Shown here piece after piece: positions 1 through 7,684 of a stretch of DNA of 64,000 nt. Both the position numbers and the translations under genes were made by a program. The DNA is from Paenibacillus periandrae (GTDB lineage: Bacteria > Bacillota > Bacilli > Paenibacillales > NBRC-103111), in assembly GCF_022458865.1 (NCBI RefSeq), contig NZ_JAJNMU010000014.1:62001-126000 (forward strand), in the 5' to 3' direction. The notes below the pieces were generated by a model. That model saw only the letters and a program-made list of their open reading frames with translations, had not been told where the DNA came from and did not search any database. Every line of letters starts with the position of its first letter. Positions within the stretch are counted from its first letter, which is position 1.

Positions 1-218
1 TGATAGTCGCAAGGCAGCCGCAGATGCGTGTGCAGCCGCAACCCACGCATATCTATATGCCTTACACTCATGAGCGCCCACTTGCATTCCACAAGTCGCC
101 CATTCATTTGTACCATCTTCATCAGACCTTGACAGACCACTTTCGGCTTTAGCCGGACGATTTGATCCCCATCCACTTCGACATTCACTTGGTCCCGCTC
201 CTTCGTATCATGACTCAC
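1..218 (-). CDS. PilZ-like domain protein, 3' part outside window
   Basis: An open frame reads on the minus strand from a GTG at 218 and leaves the window at position 1, giving 72 codons. The GTG is preceded by AAAAGGAG at a normal distance; the nearby ATG is followed at once by a stop, so GTG is the likely start. The translated end, VRHIDMRGLRLHTHLRLP, resembles the PilZ core in which a D-x-S/R-x-x-G-L-x turn is followed by a hydrophobic LP strand. PilZ domains bind cyclic di-GMP in known members, but the N-terminal RxxxR-type binding motif is not obvious here (there is VRLKPK). Function is inference from a fragment only. Confidence 0.5.
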   Translation of the reverse strand, partial: MSHDTKERDQVNVEVDGDQIVRLKPKVVCQGLMKMVQMNGRLVECKWALMSVRHIDMRGLRLHTHLRLPCDY

Positions 219-279
219 ATGACTCCTTTTGGATTAACGATGTATTTTATTAGCTGCAGGTGATGATTATGCATTTTAT

Positions 280-320
280 ATGTTACATTTTGTATCATAT
301 TTCATGTTACATATCGTATC
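280..320. repeat. Direct repeat of about 17 bp between divergent genes
   Basis: ATGTTACATTTTGTATC (280-296) is repeated as ATGTTACATATCGTATC (304-320), 24 bp apart, in the AT-rich gap between the minus-strand PilZ-like gene and the plus-strand gene at 415. Fourteen of 17 bases match. The position and period of about two helical turns fit a tandem regulator site for one or both genes, but no regulator can be named. Confidence 0.4.
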
Positions 321-414
321 TAAAAATAGTTATCCCTGCAATAGGAGGTTTTGTCGTATGATAGGAATTAAGAAGCTTAATCACCACACCGTTGAACAGA
401 AAGGGCATTAACCC

Positions 415-606
415 ATGAAAGATAGAAGTATTCCAGAGCAGACTCTGCCCATCAACTGCATAAAATGCGTTCATTATTATGTAACGTGGGATCCCACCTT
501 TCCCAAAGGCTGCAGAGCCTTCGGCTTCAAAACATCCGAGATTCCCTCCATGCTCGTCAAAAGATCCTCCGGTCATCCTTGTCTAAAATTTGAATCGAAG
601 CGATAA
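415..606 (+). CDS. Small conserved four-cysteine protein
   Basis: This 63-residue protein carries C-x2-C near residues 15-18, then single cysteines near 33 and 55, within the blocks YVTWDPTFPKGCRAFGFK and SSGHPCLKF. I recognise this as a small protein conserved in bacilli; some databases name it uracil-DNA glycosylase, which the sequence does not support because there is no glycosylase fold or length. The four cysteines suggest a metal site. An AGAAAGGG element upstream can serve as ribosome binding site. It stands alone, divergent from the PilZ-like gene. True role unknown. Confidence 0.65.
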   Translation: MKDRSIPEQTLPINCIKCVHYYVTWDPTFPKGCRAFGFKTSEIPSMLVKRSSGHPCLKFESKR

Positions 607-747
607 AGCCTGGTCTCGTATAGGCGCTGCTTATTCATGGACAACGTTCTGAAATTCAGCTGCTATCAACAAACCATCCCGTACTTTTTTAAGGTATAAT
701 GAGTCTTACACGAAATAGTTAAAATGAATGGCCGGGGGATGCTGCAT

Positions 748-2319
748 ATGAGAAAATTCGTGTTGTTAGCTGCATGTGTTTGCGTAGGAATCACATTATA
801 TTGGGGACAGCAGCGCTGGCAGCGCACATCCCTCGCATTAACGACACCAATCGCTCAGACTGAGTTCACAAATCCGACCCTTGCCTGGTGGAGCATGCAA
901 ATTGACAATGCCGTGGAGAAACAGGAATGGCGGCTGGCCTCCGATTACACAAGCCGCAAAGCGGCGTTCTATAGAAGCAAGAGTGAGCTCACACAAGCAG
1001 CTGCGATGGAAAAATTAAGCCAGCAATATGCTGACAAGGAGCCCGACAAGCTGCTGATCGAGTCTGCTTCCGCTGTAATTCCGGCAGACAGTCCAATTAC
1101 ACTTGACGCCTATGTAAGCATGCCTGGTGCGCCGAATCCTAAGCTTGCCAAGTTCGAACCGGTTACCGGAGTTTATCTTGGCATGCTGGGAGCCGATAAG
1201 CGGGTCGCTTTCAACTGGAAGCAGATTGAGCCTGTATACGGACGGACTCATGCGATGTATTTAACCTATGTTGGCTGGCGTAAGGTTCAAGCGCAGACGA
1301 ATTCCTATTTCCCCATCCAGCAAGCTGATAATGTAAAAGCGATGGGCGGCTCGCTGCAGATTGGTTGGGAGCCTCGTTATGGCTTGGACGATGTGCTGGA
1401 TGACGAATATGTGCGTACGTTTGCGAAGGAAGCCAAGGCATCGGGAATTCCGGTGTTTTTGCGTTACGCCTCGGAAATGAATGGAGCATGGGTACCTTGG
1501 CATGGAGATCCAGTTAAATATATCGAGAAGTTCCGGCTGATTCATAACATCATGAAGGAAGAAGCACCGAATGTCGTTATGGTCTGGTCGCCCAACTTTA
1601 TGCCGATGGATAACATTGATGCCTATTATCCTGGTGATGAATATGTGGATTGGATCGGCTACTCACTATATGCGATTGATGGTCCACAAGGTGCGAACGA
1701 CGACAAAAGCGGATTTTTGCAATCGTTTCGTCCTCTAAGTGAAGCCTATCCCAATAAGCCGATTATGATTTCGGAAAGTGGCGTATCCCACTATAACCTG
1801 ATCAAGAATGAAAGCTACGAGCGCTGGGCAGAGGATCAGCTTGGTGATTTGTACGCGTATCTGTCGCGGATGTATCCAAGAGTAAAAGCGATTACCTATT
1901 TTAACTTCAGCAAAGAACGGGCTGTCCGAAGCAAAATGGAAGCCGTATACGATCTTGGGGAAAATGCCTTCGCGGATCGTCTCTATCAACGATTAATCCA
2001 GAGTGACTTTTATTTGAGCCAGGTGAAAGATCAAGCCCAAACCAAGGAAAATATCGTGTATAAGCCGCTTGCGCAAGCAAACGGAATTCCTGTTCAGGGC
2101 AAGCATAAGCTGTTCACTTATGTGTCGATGCCGCATAGCGATCAGCCCTTTGCTGTAGGCTACTCACAGGCAGGTAAGCAGCTTGGTATTTCCTACGAGC
2201 TGCCTTGGGAGGTCGAATTGGACTTTGGTCAGCTTGACCCTGCGCAGCCACTGACCCTTACAGCCTATAACCGCAGCATGGATCCAATCGCCAAGCAGCA
2301 AACTGCGCTTCCCAGATAA
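748..2319 (+). CDS. Secreted or membrane-tethered GH26-like glycoside hydrolase
   Basis: Likely endo-beta-mannanase-type glycosidase acting outside the cell. The start at 748 is preferred over 724 because GGGGG at 734-738 is correctly spaced; it gives 523 residues beginning with a basic tip and one hydrophobic segment (MRKFVLLAACVCVGITLYW), a signal peptide or anchor. The central domain has the GH26 hallmarks: an EMNGAWVPW motif with the likely acid/base Glu near residue 243 and MISESGVS with the likely nucleophile Glu near 343. The N-terminal 130 residues and C-terminal 100 residues are not recognised. A -10-like TATAAT lies just upstream, and a strong terminator follows. The exact substrate (mannan, mixed glucan or other) cannot be read from the sequence. 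Confidence 0.75.
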   Translation: MRKFVLLAACVCVGITLYWGQQRWQRTSLALTTPIAQTEFTNPTLAWWSMQIDNAVEKQEWRLASDYTSRKAAFYRSKSELTQAAAMEKLSQQYADKEPDKLLIESASAVIPADSPITLDAYVSMPGAPNPKLAKFEPVTGVYLGMLGADKRVAFNWKQIEPVYGRTHAMYLTYVGWRKVQAQTNSYFPIQQADNVKAMGGSLQIGWEPRYGLDDVLDDEYVRTFAKEAKASGIPVFLRYASEMNGAWVPWHGDPVKYIEKFRLIHNIMKEEAPNVVMVWSPNFMPMDNIDAYYPGDEYVDWIGYSLYAIDGPQGANDDKSGFLQSFRPLSEAYPNKPIMISESGVSHYNLIKNESYERWAEDQLGDLYAYLSRMYPRVKAITYFNFSKERAVRSKMEAVYDLGENAFADRLYQRLIQSDFYLSQVKDQAQTKENIVYKPLAQANGIPVQGKHKLFTYVSMPHSDQPFAVGYSQAGKQLGISYELPWEVELDFGQLDPAQPLTLTAYNRSMDPIAKQQTALPR

Positions 2320-2352
2320 CGTTATCATTCATCCATGCATCGAATACCCGAT

Positions 2353-2410
2353 CATGACAAAGCCCAGGCCAACAATCCGCTTTTGGACCGTTGGTCTGGG
2401 CTTTGTCATG
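2353..2410 (+). terminator. Long hairpin after the GH26-like gene
   Basis: A near-perfect 20-bp inverted repeat, with CATGACAAAGCCCAGGCCAAC at 2353-2373 answered by GTTGGTCTGGGCTTTGTCATG at 2390-2410. There is no clean T tract, so it may act as a bidirectional or structural terminator. Confidence 0.7.
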
Positions 2411-2490
2411 CACGAAGAACAACGTTGGTTTTGAAGGGCACGATGCAAATCTAACGTCTTAGTAGGAAAGATATGGAGGAGGAAATATCG

Positions 2491-3123
2491 ATGGGTAAAA
2501 GTACGATAAGAACACTCGTTATTGTATTGGCATTAGCCATAAGTGTTTACGCAGTTATTCAATACGGGTTTTTCGAGCCTCGCAAAGCCGGATTCATTTC
2601 AATCAAGCTGAGAGATGTGAATTTTCACCTGGAGCCATGGATTTATGTTCTGTATACCCATATCGCGACAGCAGTACTGGCACTGGTGATCGGCCCGTTC
2701 CAGCTGTATTTGAAGCCGAGGGGCACTATACGGCTTCGTCGCCATCGCTGGCTTGGCTACGTCTATGTGGGAGCCGTCACCATCAGCGGGATCGTCAATG
2801 TTTATTTGTCGTTATATGCGACAGGCGGGTGGATTCCAGGGCTTGGTTTCCTGCTGCTGGATGTTGCTTGGGTTGGCGCCACATGGATCAGCGTTTTCAA
2901 AATTATCGGCAATAATACTCAAGCACACAAGACATGGATGCTGCGCAGCTATGCGCTCACGTTTGCGGCCGTCACGCTGAGGCTTTGGCTGCCGGTGCTG
3001 CTTATCGTTTATCAGGGCAGCTTTGTTCAAGCTTATCAAGTCGTCGCCTGGTTATGCTGGATTCCGAACCTTCTGTTTATTGAAGCATGGATCCGTTTCC
3101 GCCCCAATCGTATCGGCCGGTAG
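2491..3123 (+). CDS. DUF2306 family membrane protein
   Basis: The start at 2491 is supported by GGAGGAGG at 2475-2482 and gives about 210 residues; the upstream ATG at 2473 overlaps that site. The chain has about six hydrophobic segments. It carries the family pattern of a membrane helix with His (YTHIATAVLALVIGPFQL), then a basic loop RLRRHRWLGYVY and a late helix beginning HKTWMLRSYALTFAA. These conserved His and Arg residues are typical of DUF2306, a family of unknown function with proposed redox or haem ties. It is a single gene with its own ribosome site, and nothing nearby explains its role. Confidence 0.7.
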   Translation: MGKSTIRTLVIVLALAISVYAVIQYGFFEPRKAGFISIKLRDVNFHLEPWIYVLYTHIATAVLALVIGPFQLYLKPRGTIRLRRHRWLGYVYVGAVTISGIVNVYLSLYATGGWIPGLGFLLLDVAWVGATWISVFKIIGNNTQAHKTWMLRSYALTFAAVTLRLWLPVLLIVYQGSFVQAYQVVAWLCWIPNLLFIEAWIRFRPNRIGR

Positions 3124-3280
3124 TTCGGGTAACCAGTTATACTGCCTTCGTTCCCCCATCCCCCCTACATGATTACTGTTCTGCATTTGTCCTCCTCTTT
3201 CGTTTTGCTGGAAAATATGAGAAAATGAATAGGTTCAATGGAATCATGTTACTTCATATTCACGAGGAGGAATTTATTCA

Positions 3281-4573
3281 ATGTCTGAGGAACGCAAGCT
3301 GGGTCTTGAAACATTAGCTGTACATGCAGGACAGGAAATCGATCCGACTACGATGTCCCGCGCAGTCCCTCTGTATCAAACTACTTCATATGGTTTTCGT
3401 GATACGGATCATGCAGCAGATCTGTTCGCGCTCAAAGAGTTCGGCAACATTTATACACGTATTATGAACCCGACTACGGATGTTTTTGAGAAAAGAGTTG
3501 CTGCCTTGGAAGGAGCACCTGCGGCACTGGCCACGGCCTCCGGACAAGCAGCTATTACATATTCGATTCTGAATATTGCGGGATCAGGTGACGAAATCGT
3601 CTCTGCAGCCAGCCTGTACGGCGGAACTTATAATTTGTTCGCGATTACACTCGCCAAGCTTGGCATTACCGTTAAATTCGTGGATCCTTCCAATCCGGAA
3701 AACTTCCGCGGTGCCATCACCGACAAAACCAAAGCGGTTTTCGCTGAAACGATTGGTAATCCCAAAGGGGATGTTCTCGACATCGCTGCTGTTGCTGCGA
3801 TTGCTCATGAAAACGGTATCCCGTTGATCATCGACAATACGTTCCCGAGCCCTTACCTGTGCCGTCCAATTGAGCATGGTGCTGATATCGTTGTGCATTC
3901 AGCGACCAAATTCATTGGTGGACATGGTACATCGATTGGCGGTATCATCGTCGATGGCGGTAAATTTGATTGGAAAGCAAGCGGTAGATTCCCTGGCTTG
4001 ACGGAGCCGGATCCAAGCTATAACGGTGTTGTGTATACGGACGCAGTTGGACCGGTTGCTTATATTATTAAGGCGAGAGTTCAGCTGCTTCGCGATATGG
4101 GTGCTTCCATCTCACCTTTCAATTCCTTCTTGCTCCTGCAAGGATTGGAAACGCTCCATTTGCGGATGGAACGCCACAGCTCGAATGCATTAAAGGTAGC
4201 TCAATTCCTTGAAGGCCATGAAGCTGTCGAATGGGTCAGCTATACAGGCTTGCCAAGCCACCCATCCTATGAGCTGGGGCAAAAGTATTTGCCAAAAGGC
4301 CAAGGCGCAATCATGACCTTCGGCATCAAGGGCGGAACCGAAGCAGGACGCGGCGTTATCAATAACGTGAAGCTGTTCTCGCATCTGGCCAACGTAGGCG
4401 ATTCCAAGTCGCTCATTATCCATCCGGCAAGCACAACCCACGCTCAGTTGAAAGAGCAGGAGCAAATCGCGGCAGGTGTGTCCCCGGGCATGATTCGTTT
4501 GTCCATCGGTACGGAGTCTATTGATGATATTCTGTACGACTTGAAGCAAGCGATCGAAGCGAGCCAAGGCTAA
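3281..4573 (+). CDS. metY: O-acetylhomoserine sulfhydrylase (homocysteine synthase)
   Basis: Pyridoxal-phosphate enzyme of the Cys/Met metabolism fold, converting O-acetylhomoserine and sulfide to homocysteine in the cytoplasm. All 430 residues match the long MetY subgroup: an N-terminal ETLAVHAGQ block, the YTRIMNPTTDVFEKR phosphate-binding region, and the PLP lysine at about residue 210 inside HSATKFIGGHGT. The length and the long insert after GGKFDWKASGRFPGLTEPDP distinguish it from cystathionine gamma-synthase. CGAGGAGG sits before the ATG. I looked for an S-box riboswitch in the 157-bp upstream gap and did not see its conserved core. A T-tailed terminator follows, so it is monocistronic. 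Sulfide-using MetY would suit a genome that also has the organosulfur-type ABC operon at 20-28 kb. Confidence 0.9.
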   Translation: MSEERKLGLETLAVHAGQEIDPTTMSRAVPLYQTTSYGFRDTDHAADLFALKEFGNIYTRIMNPTTDVFEKRVAALEGAPAALATASGQAAITYSILNIAGSGDEIVSAASLYGGTYNLFAITLAKLGITVKFVDPSNPENFRGAITDKTKAVFAETIGNPKGDVLDIAAVAAIAHENGIPLIIDNTFPSPYLCRPIEHGADIVVHSATKFIGGHGTSIGGIIVDGGKFDWKASGRFPGLTEPDPSYNGVVYTDAVGPVAYIIKARVQLLRDMGASISPFNSFLLLQGLETLHLRMERHSSNALKVAQFLEGHEAVEWVSYTGLPSHPSYELGQKYLPKGQGAIMTFGIKGGTEAGRGVINNVKLFSHLANVGDSKSLIIHPASTTHAQLKEQEQIAAGVSPGMIRLSIGTESIDDILYDLKQAIEASQG

Positions 4574-4594
4574 TCTAATAAAAGCTTGTAAACA

Positions 4595-4640
4595 AGGAAC
4601 TGTCATTGACCGTAAATGGGTCGCTGGCAGTTCTTTTGTT
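4595..4640 (+). terminator. Rho-independent terminator of metY
   Basis: AGGAACTGTCATTGACC pairs with GGGTCGCTGGCAGTTCTT around the loop GTAAAT, followed by TTTTG. Confidence 0.8.
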
Positions 4641-4660
4641 CGTGCTGCAGTATTATCAAG

Positions 4661-4939
4661 CTATTTGAGCCTAAACAGTACCGTCCACAAAAAGGATTCG
4701 CCAAACGATGCCGCTGGCTGTACGATCCTGTTCATCCTGCGAAATTCAACTACCTCAAAATCAGCAAATATTTGCCGAAGCTTCTTTTCGGTGTAGGCCA
4801 ACCCGCCCTTCAGGCTTTTTTGACGATATACCTCCCAGTCCGAGATCTCTGCTCCATACCCTTCACCATGCTGAGGGATGATTAATAGCAAAATAAACTT
4901 TTCCATGATGCCATTCGTCTCTTGGGTATTAAATAGCAA
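4661..4939 (-). pseudogene. C-terminal remnant of a class I SAM methyltransferase
   Basis: This 92-codon frame has only a TTG start, no good ribosome site, and begins inside the T tract of the terminator of the upstream minus-strand gene. Its translation looks like the last third of a methyltransferase: a beta strand EKFILLLIIPQHGEGYGAE, then SDWEVY, and the closing FGESFLWTVLFRLK that ends many such enzymes. The SAM-binding first half (GxGxG) is absent. I read it as a decayed fragment; a small expressed protein from the internal ATG (MEKFIL) cannot be ruled out. Confidence 0.4.
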
Positions 4940-4968
4940 AAAAGCCCCGATTCATGCATCAGGGCTTT
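4936..4968 (-). terminator. Terminator of the DUF2325 unit
   Basis: On the minus strand AAGCCCTGAT-GCATGA-ATCGGGGCTT is followed by a T run. It lies 23 bp after the stop of the DUF2325 gene. Confidence 0.85.
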
Positions 4969-4990
4969 ACGTTAGGCTGCTTGTCGTTAT

Positions 4991-5302
4991 TTATTGTTGA
5001 CTTTCCATAAACTTACATACGTGTTCGCAGGAGCAAAGTGCCTTTTGTACGGAGCACCAGGATCTTTTTGCATAATAAATCGGTAATTCCTGGTCCTTCG
5101 CCTGCTGCTTGATGACCTTGGTTAAATTATGGTTAATGTAGTCTGTCAATACGAGTACTGCATCTATTTTTTCCGGTATTCCTTTGCGTACCGATTGAGA
5201 TTTACGTCCTGACAAATGCATAACGTCATCAAAACCGATATTTGCGAGCTGCTCCGGCATATTCCCTAAATGATCCGCACCTACAACCAATAACGATGGC
5301 AT
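4991..5302 (-). CDS. DUF2325 family protein
   Basis: A 103-residue soluble protein matching DUF2325: an N-terminal Rossmann-like strand LLVVGADHLGNMPEQL, then HLSGRK, VLVLTDYINHNLTKVIKQQAK and PIYYAKRSWCSVQKAL. Known members occur widely in Firmicutes and have no established activity. It has a cysteine-rich end (CSVQKALCSCEHVC), which could bind metal. It follows the 50-aa membrane-protein gene by 29 bp on the same strand and ends at its own terminator. The two-gene unit starts beneath a near-perfect Fur box, so iron-dependent repression is likely. Confidence 0.75.
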   Translation of the reverse strand: MPSLLVVGADHLGNMPEQLANIGFDDVMHLSGRKSQSVRKGIPEKIDAVLVLTDYINHNLTKVIKQQAKDQELPIYYAKRSWCSVQKALCSCEHVCKFMESQQ

Positions 5303-5331
5303 TCCTTTATCCTCCTATACGATTCTGTAGT

Positions 5332-5484
5332 TTATTTGTGTGAATTCGTCGTTCGCCGCGCGAATTTCCTTTTCAATCCCAATGACTCATATGTATGGTA
5401 ATCCCGCATACTCCACCAATAGCATACAACCAGCGTTAATGTTACAAACAATACAGGCAACAATATACACAGCAGTAACAGCAT
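5332..5484 (-). CDS. 50-residue single-pass membrane protein, Fur-controlled
   Basis: The ATG at 5484 has AAGGAGG ten bases upstream; a longer frame from 5541 would run through one Fur box and is unlikely. The protein begins with a membrane helix of about 22 residues (MLLLLCILLPVLFVTLTLVVCYWW region), followed by a basic, soluble tail rich in Arg, Lys and Tyr. It has no homologue that I recognise. It is the first gene of a two-gene unit with the DUF2325 protein, and the promoter region holds two Fur-type sites, so it is probably made during iron limitation. Confidence 0.6.
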   Translation of the reverse strand: MLLLLCILLPVLFVTLTLVVCYWWSMRDYHTYESLGLKRKFARRTTNSHK

Positions 5485-5526
5485 TGGGGAATATCCTCCT
5501 TTTGGGATTGATCTTAAGCTAAAGCT

Positions 5527-5577
5527 GATAATGGTTCTCATCTCGTCTACAATTAAATGATAATGGTTCTCATTATC
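5527..5577 (-). promoter_or_regulatory. Tandem Fur boxes
   Basis: GATAATG-GTTCT-CATTATC at 5559-5577 is a perfect 7-5-7 palindrome matching the Fur consensus. A second copy, GATAATG-GTTCT-CATCTCG at 5527-5545, keeps one half-site intact. Both lie upstream of the 50-aa membrane protein gene on the minus strand. Confidence 0.85.
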
Positions 5578-5603
5578 ATTGTCAACTATTGATTTTTTAG
5601 GAG

Positions 5604-5713
5604 AATTTATATATTTTCAGCAAAGCTGAACGATTCTTATCTCGCAAGAAAAGCTACATTTATAACACGAATGTAGCTTCACCGAGTAGACTTCGATCAG
5701 AAGCTTTTCTTAT
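5604..5713 (+). repeat. Structured dispersed repeat, copy A
   Basis: About 100 bp (core 5614-5713) match the reverse strand of 27723-27822 at roughly 85 percent. The element is a string of hairpins: TTCAGC-AAA-GCTGAA inside a weaker AGAAT/ATTCT stem, then AAGCTACAT/ATGTAGCTT around an 11-base loop, then CTTC-GATCA-GAAG. AAGAAAAGCT and AGCTTTTCTT also form a long-range 10-bp inverted repeat. It lies before padR, in the same direction as that gene. It may be a small mobile repeat or a structured RNA. Confidence 0.7.
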
Positions 5714-5775
5714 AAGACTCTCTATAGTGCAGGATGGCCTCAATCCCCCTGCTGAGCACGCTCTTGAAAGCATAA

Positions 5776-5838
5776 TTGTTTTCTGTACGGACAGCTGTTA
5801 TACTATACATAGATATTCGATGCATTGAAAGTCAATGC
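5776..5838 (+). promoter_or_regulatory. Likely padR promoter with palindromic operator
   Basis: TTGTTT (5776-5781) and TATACT (5799-5804) are 17 bp apart. The start region is followed by a perfect palindrome GCATTGA-AAG-TCAATGC at 5822-5838, a plausible autoregulatory site. This is inference from position. Confidence 0.55.
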
Positions 5839-5908
5839 TTATTAGACAAGCTTCGCTGAACCCTAAAGCGCAGCTTATCGAGAAAGTACTTTTACGAGGA
5901 GGTGCACC

Positions 5909-6238
5909 ATGGTTAACAAAGAACTAATGAAGGGCAGTACAGCGATGCTGATCCTGACCCTTCTTGGGCGCAAGGAAATGTACGGCTATGAAATGACCAA
6001 AGAAATCGAAAGCCGTTCCAGCGGTCTTTTTACCTTCAAGGAAGGAACCCTGTATCCCATTCTACACGCTCTGGAAGCCGAGAAAATCGTCGAATCGTAC
6101 TGGAGCGAACAGGAAGGCCGCAAAAGAAAGTATTACCGAATAACGGACAATGGGAGAAAGCAGCTGCAAACGAAGCAGCAAGAATGGAATATGTTCCGCA
6201 CAGCCGTTGACCGGGTGATTGGGGAGGGTCAAGCATGA
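5909..6238 (+). CDS. PadR family transcriptional regulator
   Basis: A 109-residue winged-helix repressor of the short PadR type. The DNA-binding part reads LILTLLGRKEMYGYEMTKEI, with KEGTLYPILHALE as the family signature and RKYYRITDNG as the wing; a short C-terminal helix follows. GAGGAGGTG precedes the ATG. Its stop overlaps the start of the next gene by four bases (ATGA), so the two are translationally coupled. PadR plus a protein with a permease-prefix domain is a common bacillar pairing in which the regulator controls its partner, often in response to envelope stress. Confidence 0.85.
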   Translation: MVNKELMKGSTAMLILTLLGRKEMYGYEMTKEIESRSSGLFTFKEGTLYPILHALEAEKIVESYWSEQEGRKRKYYRITDNGRKQLQTKQQEWNMFRTAVDRVIGEGQA

Positions 6239-7548
6239 AACAAATCGGATATGAGGAAGCAGTGAGACAGTATTTGAAAAAGGTATGCAAGCAGGTCAAT
6301 GCGAGGGAATTGCATCCTGAGATCAAGCTGGAGCTGCAAAGCCACATCCAGGAGCTGGTTGAGGAGCAAATGTCCTCCGGTCTTGGGCGGGATCAGGCAA
6401 TTGAAATAGCAATCCGCCAAATGGGCGATCCTCTGCTGGTCGGCGACCAACTGAACAAAGCGCACAAAGCGCGGATTGATTGGAGTCTGCTTGGTCTCAT
6501 CGCGATCTTTATAGGTATCGGGATACTGGCGATGTATGCTGTTGAGTTGGTTTCTTATAGGGATTACAGCTATTTTATGAATAAAATTACCTACTCGATT
6601 ATTGGTATTATTTGCATGCTGGGCTTATGCTTTTGGGATTATCGGAAGCTGCTTCCTTACTCGAAGGCGCTATATATCATTATTTTGCTGGGCATGGGCT
6701 GGGTTCTGCAATTCGGGCAGCAGGTAAATGGGGCACCTTATTTTTCACTTGGATTTATAAGGTTCGATTTTCTGGCGATTTCCCCTTTTCTGCTTATCCT
6801 TTGCTTAGCCGGAATTATGGCATCCCGCTGGGAACAACAGGGCTATCCCTTAAAGTTAGCCGTCTATGTACTTATTCCAAGTGTGCTGTATACAGTCGGA
6901 AGCTCCATTATTTCCTTGATGATCTATTTGGCAGGCTTTAGCATCATGTACTTGTCCCTGCGAAAGCATCTGGGCAAGCTGCTCTGTTACATAGCGCCAC
7001 TTCTAATCATTGTTTTTCTTTTATCGCTTGGAACTAACTCTCAACGTATCCATCGTTTCTTTGCCTATTTGAACCCCTATACCGATCCCCAGGGCGCTGG
7101 CTTTATGGTCGTACAATCTATCCAATCGATTCATTCCGCAGGCTGGTGGGGGCATGGCTTTGCTGCCGCTATTCGTTTGCCAACCATTGAGAGCGAGATG
7201 TTGTTTACTTATTTAATATACAGTCTGGGATGGATAGCAGGAATCGCCATCGGTGCCCTGGCGCTTATATTCCTGATCAGATTGACAAGTATAGCTGGTA
7301 AAGTAACGGATCTGTACGGAAGCCTGGCTGTAAAAGGTTTCCTTGCCATGTTCACGATTGAATTCATATGGAGCATATTGATGTCATTCGGTATGCTGCC
7401 AATTGCAGGAGTCAGCATTCCATTTATAAGCAATGGCGGGATGCTCACTTTGATTCAGCTGGCGTCGATTGGTATCATTTTAAGCATTTATCGCCAAAAG
7501 AACAGGATTCCCGCTCGTTCCAATTCCACCAATCCACTCTCACCCTAA
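6235..7548 (+). CDS. FtsW/RodA/SpoVE-like membrane protein with permease-prefix (HAAS-type) domain
   Basis: The 437 residues comprise a soluble helical N-terminus of about 85 residues (LELQSHIQELVEEQM and IAIRQMGDPLLVGDQLNKAH are typical of permease prefix domain 1) and about ten membrane helices of the SEDS fold. The SEDS signature is recognisable as LNPYTDPQGAGFMVVQSIQS and GWWGHGF. The usual LPE-x-H-T-D-FIF stretch is LPTIESEMLFTYL here, so the conserved Asp is not in place. SEDS proteins polymerise peptidoglycan; this divergent copy may have lost or changed that activity. It is coupled to padR and followed by a terminator. Confidence 0.8.
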   Translation: MKQIGYEEAVRQYLKKVCKQVNARELHPEIKLELQSHIQELVEEQMSSGLGRDQAIEIAIRQMGDPLLVGDQLNKAHKARIDWSLLGLIAIFIGIGILAMYAVELVSYRDYSYFMNKITYSIIGIICMLGLCFWDYRKLLPYSKALYIIILLGMGWVLQFGQQVNGAPYFSLGFIRFDFLAISPFLLILCLAGIMASRWEQQGYPLKLAVYVLIPSVLYTVGSSIISLMIYLAGFSIMYLSLRKHLGKLLCYIAPLLIIVFLLSLGTNSQRIHRFFAYLNPYTDPQGAGFMVVQSIQSIHSAGWWGHGFAAAIRLPTIESEMLFTYLIYSLGWIAGIAIGALALIFLIRLTSIAGKVTDLYGSLAVKGFLAMFTIEFIWSILMSFGMLPIAGVSIPFISNGGMLTLIQLASIGIILSIYRQKNRIPARSNSTNPLSP

Positions 7549-7569
7549 ACCAAATGCTTGTCCATATTT

Positions 7570-7625
7570 AACGCCAACAAACCGGTTTCCTTTAATAGGA
7601 AGGTCGGCTTGTTGGCGATTTTTAT
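7570..7625 (+). terminator. Terminator of the padR unit
   Basis: ACGCCAACAAACCGG pairs with TCGGCTTGTTGGCG, followed by ATTTTTAT. The loop holds a second small hairpin, TTTCC/GGAAG. Confidence 0.75.
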
Positions 7626-7684
7626 CGATGCCCAATGATCCTGAGCGTGTGCTGTGAAGCTTCTGTTAACCTACCTAGCAGCTG

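Noticed and set aside
415..606. Uracil-DNA glycosylase, a name sometimes given to this small protein
   Set aside because: At 63 residues and without glycosylase motifs the name is not supported.
3124..3280. Search for an S-box or T-box riboswitch before metY
   Set aside because: The gap is short and lacks both the conserved S-box core and a leader terminator.
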